Shown here: piece by piece, positions 17,386 through 24,854 of the stretch
Layout: each line of letters opens with the position of its first letter
Numbering within the stretch: position 1 is the stretch's first letter
Assembly (NCBI GenBank): GCA_030692685.1
Contig: JAUXZO010000166.1
Location: 1 to 60,770 of the forward strand
Direction: 5' to 3'
Origin: Acidovorax sp.
GTDB lineage: Bacteria; Pseudomonadota; Gammaproteobacteria; Burkholderiales; Burkholderiaceae_C
Length of the DNA stretch: 60,770 bases
The notes under the pieces: generated by a model
The model's input: the letters and a program-made list of their open reading frames with translations, nothing else
What the model was told of the DNA's origin: nothing
Database searches by the model: none
Translations under genes and position numbers: made by a program

Positions 17386-18579
17386 ATGCTGAGCCCCACC
17401 GCCCTGCGCCGTTGGTCATGGACCCACAAGTGGTCCAGTCTGGTGTGTACCGTGTTCATGCTGCTGCTGTGCCTCACCGGCCTGCCGCTGATCTTTCACC
17501 ACGAAATCGGCCACCTGCTGGGCACTGAGGTCGAGGCGCCCGCCATGCCTGCCAACACCCCGCGCGCCAGCCTGGACCAGGTGCTGGCCGCCGCGCACGC
17601 GCTGCACCCCGAGCGCGTGGTGCAGTTTGCATCGCACGCCGAGGACGATGACAACGTCTGGTTCGTCACCCTCACGCCCACTCCGGCACCGACTGAAGAC
17701 TTCAAGTCGATTGCCGTGGATGCGCGCACCACGGCCGTGCTGTCGCGCCGCCCCGTGGACGAGGGCTTCATGTATGTGATGTTCCGCCTGCATGTGGACC
17801 TGTTTGCGGGGCTGCCGGGTAAGCTGTTTCTGGGTTTCATGGGCCTCTTGCTGCTGGTGGCCATCGTCACCGGGCTGGTGCTGTATGCGCCGTTCATGCG
17901 CAAGCTCGCGTTTGGCGAGGTCCGGCGTGACCGATCCACGCGCGTGAAGTGGCTTGACCTGCACAACCTGCTGGGCATCGTCACGTTGGTGTGGGCCTTT
18001 GTGGTGGGGGGCACCGGCATGATCAACACCTGGGCCGACCTGATGATCAAGTATTGGCAGTACGACCAGCTCTCGGTGCTGCTCAAGCCGTATGAAGGCC
18101 AGCCCACGGTGCCTGTGGCCGAGCGCGGCCCGCTGCAAAAGGCGCTGGAGGCCGCGCAGGCCCACGCCCCCGGCACCAAGCTGTCGTTCATCGCGTTTCC
18201 GGGCACGGCGTTTTCAAGCCCGCACCACAACACGTTTTTCTTGAAGGGCAACGAGCCCCTCACATCGCGCCTGCTGCAGCCGGTGATGGTGGACGCCCGC
18301 ACCGCCCAGGTCACTGCCGCGCCGCAACTGCCGTGGTACCTGACGGCGCTGCTGGTGTCGCAGCCGCTGCACTTTGGTGACTACGGCGGCATGCCGATGA
18401 AGATCATCTGGGCGCTGCTGGACCTTGCCACCCTCATCGTGCTGGGCAGTGGCTTGTATCTGTGGTTGCGCCGTGGCGTGCAGGGCGGCAGTGCTGTCAG
18501 CAACGCGAACAACACCGGCAACACGGACGTTGCCACAGCCCCCGGCGGTGCCATGGCCCGCTCGGAGGCCACACCATGA
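17386..18579 (+). CDS. PepSY-associated transmembrane protein
   Basis: A 397-residue inner-membrane protein. An N-terminal helix after WSWTHKWSSLVCTVF carries the family His; further helices lie near residues 150-175, 205-225 and 345-370, with a periplasmic PepSY-like part between. The family is often encoded beside TonB-dependent siderophore receptors and is thought to act as a ferric reductase or iron-release factor. Here it is followed without a gap by a small membrane protein and a receptor, forming an operon. The ATG at 17386 fits the family start better than an earlier in-frame one. Confidence 0.85.
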   Translation: MLSPTALRRWSWTHKWSSLVCTVFMLLLCLTGLPLIFHHEIGHLLGTEVEAPAMPANTPRASLDQVLAAAHALHPERVVQFASHAEDDDNVWFVTLTPTPAPTEDFKSIAVDARTTAVLSRRPVDEGFMYVMFRLHVDLFAGLPGKLFLGFMGLLLLVAIVTGLVLYAPFMRKLAFGEVRRDRSTRVKWLDLHNLLGIVTLVWAFVVGGTGMINTWADLMIKYWQYDQLSVLLKPYEGQPTVPVAERGPLQKALEAAQAHAPGTKLSFIAFPGTAFSSPHHNTFFLKGNEPLTSRLLQPVMVDARTAQVTAAPQLPWYLTALLVSQPLHFGDYGGMPMKIIWALLDLATLIVLGSGLYLWLRRGVQGGSAVSNANNTGNTDVATAPGGAMARSEATP

Positions 18580-18821
18580 AGCGCACCAGCCCGTTTTTCG
18601 CCCTGTGGGGCTGGCCCATTGCCATGGGGGTGTTGACCGCCACCGGCCTCCTCACCGCACTGGTGTCTGACACCTGGGGCGACTGGTGGTCGTGGCTGGG
18701 CCTGGGCGTTCCTGTGGCGGTAATGGGCTGGTTCTCTTGGCGCCGACCGGCCGCTGCAAGCCCCCACGCACAGACACCCTCGGACCGGGCAGCGCGCCGC
18801 CCTGCCCCCGTTGACCACTGA
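18576..18821 (+). CDS. Small two-helix membrane protein of the iron-uptake operon
   Basis: An 81-residue protein starting at an ATG that overlaps the PepSY stop (ATGA). Two hydrophobic stretches are visible, PIAMGVLTATGLLTALVS and WLGLGVPVAVMGWFSW. Small proteins of this kind commonly sit between PepSY and TonB-receptor genes. No biochemical role is known to me. The next gene starts 14 bases after its stop. Confidence 0.75.
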   Translation: MKRTSPFFALWGWPIAMGVLTATGLLTALVSDTWGDWWSWLGLGVPVAVMGWFSWRRPAAASPHAQTPSDRAARRPAPVDH

Positions 18822-18835
18822 CACCAAAGAAACCC

Positions 18836-21094
18836 ATGAGCCACACAACCCTTCAGCGCAGCCCTTCGCTGCGCTCCGCACGCACCCACCCTGCCGTCAC
18901 GCCCGCCGCCATCGCCGCTGCGGTGATGGTTGCGCTGGCTTCACCCGCAGCGCTGGCGCAAGCCTCCCCAGCCGCCGCTGCATCGGCAGACGAACAAGGC
19001 AAAACCCTGTCCACCATCACGGTCAACGCCAGCGCCGATGCGTCGGCCCAAGGCCTGTCGCCCGCATACGCTGGCGGGCAAGTAGCGCGCGGCGGACGCG
19101 CGGGCATTCTGGGCACCAAGGACGCGATGGAGACGCCGTTCTCCATCACCAGTTACACCAACGACCTCATTCAAGACCGCCACGCCCGCAGCGTGGGCGA
19201 CGTGCTGCAAAACGACCCCACGGTGCGCGTGGCGCGTGGGTTTGGCAATTTTCAGGAAGCGTTCTTCATTCGCGGTTTCATCCTGGACTCGGACGACACC
19301 GCCTACAACGGCCTGTACAGCTTGCTGCCGCGCCAGTACATCGCCACCGAGCTGTTCGAGCGCGTAGAAGTGCTGCGCGGTGCATCCGCCTTCTTGAACG
19401 GCGCCAGCCCCAACGGCGGCGGCCTGGGTGGCAGCATCAACCTGCTGCCCAAACGGGCGCCGAACGAGCCGTTGAACCGCGTGACCTTTGGCGTGGCCAG
19501 CGGCGGCCAGACCCAGGTAGCGGCCGACATTGCGCGCCGCTTTGGGCCCGACGGCAACACCGGCATCCGCGTGAATGCCGCTGCCCGCAGCGGCGGCACG
19601 GCGGTGGATGACGAGGACAGCAAACTCGGCCTGCTCGCCGTGGGCCTGGACTGGCGCAGCCGCGACGTGCGCCTGTCGGGTGACATTGGCTGGCAAGACC
19701 ACCAGCTCAAAAACACCCGCACCAACGTCACGCTGGGCAGCGCTGCTACCAGCGTGCCCACCGCCCCCGACAACCAGACCAACTTTGCCCAGCCCTGGAG
19801 CTATTCGAACGAACGCGACCTGTTTGGCACGCTGCGCGGCGAGTGGGACCTGTCGCCCACCACCACAGCCTGGGCCGCTGCGGGCGCCCGCCGTGGCGAA
19901 GAAGCCAACTCGCTGGCGAACCTCACGGTGTCCAACGCCAGCACAGGCGCGGCCAGCACCTACCGCTTTGACAACACCCGCAAGGACAGCGTGAACACCG
20001 GCGAGCTGGGACTGCGCGGCAAGCTGCAGACCGGCAGCGTGGGGCACGAATGGGTGGCGGTGGCGTCGCATTTCAGCGCTGACAAGAAGAACGCGTATGC
20101 GATGGACTGGCGCACCACGCAGGCCACCAACCTGTACAACCCCGTGGGCACCAGCCTGCCAGGCTTCAGCGCCAACACTCTTTTTGGCGGTGACCTGACC
20201 AACCCCCTGCGCACCGGCAGCACGCGCCTGACCAGCGTTGCGCTGGGCGACACGATGTCGCTGATGGACAACCGCTTGCTGCTCACTGCAGGCCTGCGCC
20301 ATCAAAAGCTGGAGATCGCCAACTACGCCTACGGCACGGCCTTGCAGACCGGCCGCTACGACCAAAGCCGCACCAGCCCGTTGCTGGCGGCGGTCTACAA
20401 GGTCAACAAAGGCCTGTCGGTGTATGCCAACTACGTGGAAGGCCTGAGCCAGGGCCAGACCGCGCCCAGCACCGCCGCCAACCGCGGCGACATGTTGGCG
20501 CCGTATGTCTCAAAACAAAAGGAAGTCGGCATCAAGTTTGACGCTGGCCGCGTGGGCGGTAGCGTGGCGCTGTTCTCCACCACCAAACCCCGCGCGTTTT
20601 TGAACGCGGCCAACCTCTTCAGCACCAGCGGCAAAGACCGCCACCAGGGTGTGGAACTGGCTGTGCAGGGCGAAGCCACCAAGGGCCTGCGCGTGCTGGG
20701 TGGCCTGACCTGGCTGGACGCCAAACAGCTGACCACAGGCTCTGCAGCCACGGACGGCCAGCGTGTGATTGGCGTTCCTAAATTGCAAGCCAACCTGGGC
20801 GCCGAATGGGACGTGCCCGGCGTGCGCGGCCTGGCTGTGGATGGCCGCCTGGTGCATACCGGCGCCAGCTACGCCAATGCCACCAACACCTTGCGCGTGC
20901 CCGGCTGGAACCGGCTGGACGTGGGCGCCCGCTACCTCACTGAAGTGCAAGGCCAACTCGTCACGCTGCGCGCGCGCATCGACAACCTGACCAACCGCAA
21001 CACCTGGGCCTCGGTAGGCGGCTACCCCGGATCAGGTTACCTGGTGGTGGGTGCGCCGCGCACGCTGTCGCTGAGTGTGAGCGTGGATTTCTAA
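18836..21094 (+). CDS. TonB-dependent siderophore receptor (ferrichrome/FcuA-like)
   Basis: A 752-residue outer-membrane receptor. The Ala-rich signal peptide ends near ASPAALAQA. The plug shows METPFSITSYTNDLIQDRHA, GDVLQNDPTVRVARGFGNF, FIRGFILDSDDTAYNGL and VEVLRGASAFLNGASPNGG, and the barrel ends in SLSVSVDF. It is the third gene of the PepSY operon, which supports a role in ferric-siderophore import and reduction. The ligand is not predictable from sequence. A terminator follows at 21361. Confidence 0.9.
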   Translation: MSHTTLQRSPSLRSARTHPAVTPAAIAAAVMVALASPAALAQASPAAAASADEQGKTLSTITVNASADASAQGLSPAYAGGQVARGGRAGILGTKDAMETPFSITSYTNDLIQDRHARSVGDVLQNDPTVRVARGFGNFQEAFFIRGFILDSDDTAYNGLYSLLPRQYIATELFERVEVLRGASAFLNGASPNGGGLGGSINLLPKRAPNEPLNRVTFGVASGGQTQVAADIARRFGPDGNTGIRVNAAARSGGTAVDDEDSKLGLLAVGLDWRSRDVRLSGDIGWQDHQLKNTRTNVTLGSAATSVPTAPDNQTNFAQPWSYSNERDLFGTLRGEWDLSPTTTAWAAAGARRGEEANSLANLTVSNASTGAASTYRFDNTRKDSVNTGELGLRGKLQTGSVGHEWVAVASHFSADKKNAYAMDWRTTQATNLYNPVGTSLPGFSANTLFGGDLTNPLRTGSTRLTSVALGDTMSLMDNRLLLTAGLRHQKLEIANYAYGTALQTGRYDQSRTSPLLAAVYKVNKGLSVYANYVEGLSQGQTAPSTAANRGDMLAPYVSKQKEVGIKFDAGRVGGSVALFSTTKPRAFLNAANLFSTSGKDRHQGVELAVQGEATKGLRVLGGLTWLDAKQLTTGSAATDGQRVIGVPKLQANLGAEWDVPGVRGLAVDGRLVHTGASYANATNTLRVPGWNRLDVGARYLTEVQGQLVTLRARIDNLTNRNTWASVGGYPGSGYLVVGAPRTLSLSVSVDF

Positions 21095-21179
21095 GGCGGC
21101 AAACCGCGCCCACACGCGCTGAACAGGCCCAACCAAAGGCCAAAATTTTGCCCGGCTACGCCCTCCGATTTGCCACCGT

Positions 21180-21252
21180 CCGTTCGGGCTGAGCCTGTCG
21201 AAGCCAAGGCGTTTCGTGCAAACGGCCCTTCGACTCGCTCAGGGCGAACGGC
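21180..21252. repeat. Inverted pair of CCTTCGACAGGCTCAGG-type REP sequences
   Basis: CCGTTCGGGCTGAGCCTGTC at the left end and CTTCGACTCGCTCAGGGCG at the right end are two head-to-head copies of a REP motif that is widespread in proteobacteria. Similar units occur at 22259-22306, 22353-22380 and 53823-53852. Confidence 0.8.
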
Positions 21253-21278
21253 CTCTCTGAGGCAGGCCCATTTCAAGG

Positions 21279-21335
21279 TCAAAAAGCCACCTGGCGCTTA
21301 TTCAACAAGCGCTGGCAGCTATCAAAACGTGAGTA
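21279..21335 (+). repeat. AGCGCT-type palindromic repeat
   Basis: CACCTGGCGCTTATTCAAC then AAGCGCTGGCAGCTATCAAA. Arms carry compensating T-to-G changes at matching places (TGGCGCTT against AAGCGCTGG), so pairing is only partly kept. Confidence 0.7.
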
Positions 21336-21360
21336 TTCGCACCCCTGTAACGCCAGGGGC

Positions 21361-21389
21361 GTGGAGCCCTGTGCTCCGCTGTTTTTTTG
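21361..21389 (+). terminator. Terminator between the receptor and the DUF4198 gene
   Basis: GGAGC, loop CCTGT, GCTCC, flanked by GT and GC pairs, then a run of seven T residues at 21382-21388. It lies only 33 bases before the DUF4198 start, so it could also act as an attenuator. Confidence 0.6.
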
Positions 21390-21421
21390 TTGTTATGTAA
21401 ACCACCGAAAGGAAACCGTCC

Positions 21422-22159
21422 ATGCCCTCGAACCAACGCCTCAAAGCCCCGCTGCTTGCCGCCCTGCTGGCCTGCGCCACGCTCACTGCAGTGAACACCG
21501 CTCACGCCCACCAGGTCTGGCTCGAAAACGCAGGCGGCCAGGCCCGCCTGCACTTTGGCGAGTTCAATGAAAACCTGCGCGAGACCTCGCCCGGCTCCCT
21601 CGACAAGTTCACGGGCGTACCCGTGCTGGAACAAGTGACCGGCACCAGCGCGCAGCGCGTGCAAGGAAAGCTCGGCAAGGACGCCTTTGCCTACACCACC
21701 TCTGGCACGCCTGACACCCTTTTTGCCGCCCCGATTTATCCACTGATCGACCGCAGCAAACGCAACCTGCCTGCGATGGTCTGGCAGCCGTCGGCCCGCT
21801 GGGTGGCGGGCCTGGCCAAACCCGTGGCGCCCACCGCCCCGCTGGACTTGGTGCCCACCGGCAAGCCGGGTGAGCTGAAGGTGGTTTACAAGGGCGCGCC
21901 CGTGCCCAAGGCCAAGGTGCAGCTGGCCGCCCCCTCCGGCTGGACGCGCGAGGCCGAAGCGGGTGAAGACGGCACCGTCACCTTTGTCACGCCATGGAAG
22001 GGCCAGTACGTGGCCGAGGTGAAGCACACCGACAAGACCGAAGGCACCACAGCCCAGGGCGAAAAATACGGCGAGGCCAGCTATGTGACCACGCTGACGT
22101 TTGTGCTGGCCGACGGCATGGCGTCGCCCGCGCTGCCCGAGCCACCGAAGGGCCACTAA
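21422..22159 (+). CDS. Exported DUF4198 protein
   Basis: A 245-residue periplasmic protein. The signal peptide ends at NTAHA, and the mature protein starts HQVWLENAGG, the DUF4198 start with a metal-binding type His. The second half has a beta-sandwich carrier-like segment (GELKVVYKGAPVPKAKVQL). Members are found beside metal or siderophore uptake genes and resemble NikM/CbiN-associated proteins. Its place between TonB receptors suggests a periplasmic metal-handling role; direct evidence is lacking. GAAAGGAAA precedes the ATG. Confidence 0.8.
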   Translation: MPSNQRLKAPLLAALLACATLTAVNTAHAHQVWLENAGGQARLHFGEFNENLRETSPGSLDKFTGVPVLEQVTGTSAQRVQGKLGKDAFAYTTSGTPDTLFAAPIYPLIDRSKRNLPAMVWQPSARWVAGLAKPVAPTAPLDLVPTGKPGELKVVYKGAPVPKAKVQLAAPSGWTREAEAGEDGTVTFVTPWKGQYVAEVKHTDKTEGTTAQGEKYGEASYVTTLTFVLADGMASPALPEPPKGH

Positions 22160-22258
22160 ACCCGTCGGAGGGCGCGGCCACACGGGCCGCAGCCCCGACT
22201 GGGCCGGACTGACCCGTCATTCGGTCTTTATTGATCTGGCCCTGCGAAGTTTGAAGCG

Positions 22259-22306
22259 CTCGCCCTGAGCCTGCCGAAGGGCTTCGACAAGCTCAGCCTG
22301 AACGGG
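22259..22306. repeat. CCTTCGACAGGCTCAGG-type REP pair
   Basis: CTCGCCCTGAGCCTGCCGAA and GCTTCGACAAGCTCAGCCTG face each other. A third unit, GCTTCGAGCCGCTCAGCCCG, lies at 22353-22380. Between them ATCAAAGGGCCGAAT (22317-22331) recurs inverted at 53777-53791. Confidence 0.75.
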
Positions 22307-22412
22307 TATTTGAGACATCAAAGGGCCGAATCCATAGCCGAAGCGCCGCGCAAGGCTTCGAGCCGCTCAGCCCGAACGGATGTTCACGCTCAAGGGTGTC
22401 GGCTCAACAGTC

Positions 22413-22452
22413 ATTTCGTCGTTTCGTCGTTTCGTCAGTTCGTCAGTTCGTC
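22413..22452 (+). repeat. Five tandem 8-bp units
   Basis: Units read ATTTCGTC, GTTTCGTC, GTTTCGTC, AGTTCGTC, AGTTCGTC. Noncoding, 170 bp before a receptor gene. Such runs can change length by slippage. Confidence 0.8.
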
Positions 22453-22572
22453 AGCCAGCCAACCCGTCGGACGGTCGCCGGGTCTGCCCGCCACTTCATC
22501 CCGCACCCGTGCCGCCCCCGGTGTCACGCGCTTTGCGGGACTGTCCTGTGCACAGTTTGTGCACGCAAAACC

Positions 22573-22621
22573 ACTGTAGCGCTTGCCAAATATAGGCCAA
22601 AAGCTACCAAAAGCATAGCAT
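22573..22621 (+). repeat. Partial AGCGCT-type repeat at a receptor start
   Basis: CTGTAGCGCTTGCC, then AAAAGCTACCAAAAGCATAG. Only one arm keeps the AGCGCTT core. It ends two bases before the ATG at 22623 and so occupies the ribosome-binding region. Confidence 0.55.
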
Positions 22622-22622
22622 C

Positions 22623-24743
22623 ATGAACCACTATCGCCCCCTGCGCACTGCCATTGCGCAGGCTGTTTTGCTTGTTGCCACCGGCGCCGCCCAGGCGCAG
22701 ACCGGCCCTGCCGACGATACGACCACTGCGGCCCCCTCGCTGCGCCAGGTGGACGTGGTGGATTCCACCGCAGGTGCTGCGGCCACGCCTGCGCGGCGCG
22801 CCCAGAGCAGCTCGCGCCTGGGTATGTCGGTGCTGGAGACACCGCGCTCGGTCAGCGTGATCGACAACGCGCTGCTGGAGCAGCAGATGGCCACCACCGA
22901 GCGTGATGTGTTGCGCAACGCGTCGGGCGTGTCCACGCGCAGCGAGTATTACGGCTCGTACTCGCAGTTCTCCATCCGCGGGCTGTGGGCCAACAACACC
23001 TTCAACTTCTTGCGTGACGGCGCCAAGTTTGTCCACCTGATAGACCCGCCGCTGTTCAACATCGAACGCGTAGAAGTCATCAAGGGCCCGGCGGCGCTGG
23101 AGTTTGGCCAGGTCGCACCCGGCGGCCTCGTCAACTACGTGAGCAAACGCCCCCAGGCCGACGCGCTGCGCACCGTGAAGATCGGCGCAGGCAGCGACGG
23201 CTTGCGCAGCGCCGAGTTCGACCTGACGGGCCCGCTCAATGCCGACCGCACGTTGCGCTACCGGCTGAACGGCGCTGCCAGCCGGGGCGGTAGCTTTGTG
23301 GACGGCAACACGCCGCGCAAACAAGGGGTGGCGGGCAGCCTGGAGTGGCAGATCACTCCCGACACCGTGTGGCGCGCACAGGCCGAAACCCAGAGCATCG
23401 ACGGCACCTCCACCTCGGGCCTGGCCGTGCCCGACCCCAAAAACCCCCGCAGCGCGGACGTGCTGCCCGTGGGCGCGTTTTATGGCGAGCCATGGCTGAA
23501 GACCGATGGCACCCTGCGCTTTTATTCCACCGAGCTGCAGCACCGCTTTTCTGACCAGCTCGAAGGCCGCGTGCACCTGTCGCGCAACGAAACCTTTCGC
23601 AACGTGAACATCGTGTCGCCCATGGGGCCTGTGACCAACGGCCGCGTAGCACGTACCTACTGGATGGCGCCGGGGCAAAAATACACCTCGGACACGGCAC
23701 TGGCCGAGCTGCGTGCGCAACTGCAAACGGGCGCAGTCAAACACACGGTGCTGGCGGGCGTGGACTGGCGCGCCATTGCGGGCTTTTACGGCGCGCGCAC
23801 CACCGGCAACCTGGGTGCCATCGACCTGTACAACCCCGTCGCAGGCCTGGTGCCACCTGTGGCCTCCACCGGCGTGGGTCGGCTCTCGTCCGACACCCGC
23901 AACACCGGCGTGTTTGTGCAAGACCGCCTCGCCCTGGGCAACTTCGCCTTGCTGCTGGGCCTGCGCCATGACAAGTTCAAAGACGCCTACACCACCCCCG
24001 TCACCGACCTGAGCCAGACCCAGCCCAGTGCCGCGCTGAGCTGGGAGGTGCGCCCGGGCAGCATGGTGTACGCCAGCTACGCGCGCTCGTTCCAGGCCAA
24101 CTCGGGCACTTTGATATGGGGCGACCGCGCTGCGCCTCCGTCTGAAGGCAAACAGCTGGAAGTGGGCTGGAAACAGGAATGGCTGAACCAGCGCCTGCTG
24201 ACCACCGTATCGGCCTTTGACCTGGAACTGAGCAACGCGCCCGCCACCGACCCACAACATACGGGCTACTCGGTGCTGACCGCGCGCCAGCGCATCAAGG
24301 GCGTGGAGCTGGAAGTGCAGGGTCGCATCACGCCTGGCTGGACGGTCACGGCCCAGGCCAGCTTCATGGACCCCAAAGTGCTGGCCGACACCACGGCGGG
24401 CGCCAATGTGGGCAACCGCGTTGGCTTGGCCACGCGCCGCACCGCATCGCTGTGGACGCAATACCGCCTGCCCCAACTGCCCGGCCTGTGGGTGGGCGGT
24501 GGTCTGGTGCACCAGGGCGACAAGTTCACGGCCAACGACAACCGATGGCGCCTGCCGGGCTACACCGTGGTCGACCTGGCGGCGGGCTACCAGTTTGCGG
24601 ACGGCGTGCGCGTGCAGGTGAACCTGAAGAACGCGGCCAACCGGCGCTACTACCTGGACGGCACCACGACGGCAGCGGGCTTTGGCGCCGTCACGCCCGG
24701 CCAACCGCGTTCGGTGCAGGTCTCGCTGGACTACAGCTTCTGA
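22623..24743 (+). CDS. TonB-dependent siderophore receptor
   Basis: A 706-residue outer-membrane receptor. The signal peptide (AIAQAVLLVATGAAQAQ) is followed by a plug with METPRS-type SVLETPRSVSVIDNALLEQQ, VLRNASGVSTRSEYYG, FSIRGLWANNTFNFLRDG and VEVIKGPAALEFGQVAPGG; the barrel ends in VSLDYSF. There is no Shine-Dalgarno sequence because a repeat fragment abuts the ATG, so expression may be weak or the true start could be a few codons later. It lies 111 bases before a further receptor on the same strand. Confidence 0.9.
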   Translation: MNHYRPLRTAIAQAVLLVATGAAQAQTGPADDTTTAAPSLRQVDVVDSTAGAAATPARRAQSSSRLGMSVLETPRSVSVIDNALLEQQMATTERDVLRNASGVSTRSEYYGSYSQFSIRGLWANNTFNFLRDGAKFVHLIDPPLFNIERVEVIKGPAALEFGQVAPGGLVNYVSKRPQADALRTVKIGAGSDGLRSAEFDLTGPLNADRTLRYRLNGAASRGGSFVDGNTPRKQGVAGSLEWQITPDTVWRAQAETQSIDGTSTSGLAVPDPKNPRSADVLPVGAFYGEPWLKTDGTLRFYSTELQHRFSDQLEGRVHLSRNETFRNVNIVSPMGPVTNGRVARTYWMAPGQKYTSDTALAELRAQLQTGAVKHTVLAGVDWRAIAGFYGARTTGNLGAIDLYNPVAGLVPPVASTGVGRLSSDTRNTGVFVQDRLALGNFALLLGLRHDKFKDAYTTPVTDLSQTQPSAALSWEVRPGSMVYASYARSFQANSGTLIWGDRAAPPSEGKQLEVGWKQEWLNQRLLTTVSAFDLELSNAPATDPQHTGYSVLTARQRIKGVELEVQGRITPGWTVTAQASFMDPKVLADTTAGANVGNRVGLATRRTASLWTQYRLPQLPGLWVGGGLVHQGDKFTANDNRWRLPGYTVVDLAAGYQFADGVRVQVNLKNAANRRYYLDGTTTAAGFGAVTPGQPRSVQVSLDYSF

Positions 24744-24854
24744 CCGCGCGGCGCGCAGAGCGGTCGCCACGGCCCCATGCCCTATCGCCACCGCTCTGCC
24801 ATCCCTGTGCGCCGCTTGATTTCTCCATTCTTTAACTTTCGAAAAGGCAACACC

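Larger units (their letters stand above)
21095..21421. other. Intergenic region with two repeat families and a terminator
   Basis: This 327-bp stretch holds a CTTCGACAGGCTCAGG-type inverted pair (21180-21252), an AGCGCT palindrome (21279-21335) and a terminator (21361-21389). No gene is seen. Confidence 0.7.
22160..22622. other. Repeat-filled intergenic region
   Basis: This 463-bp stretch contains REP motifs (22259-22306, 22353-22380), five 8-bp tandem units (22413-22452) and a half AGCGCT repeat just before the next start. No gene is seen. Confidence 0.65.
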
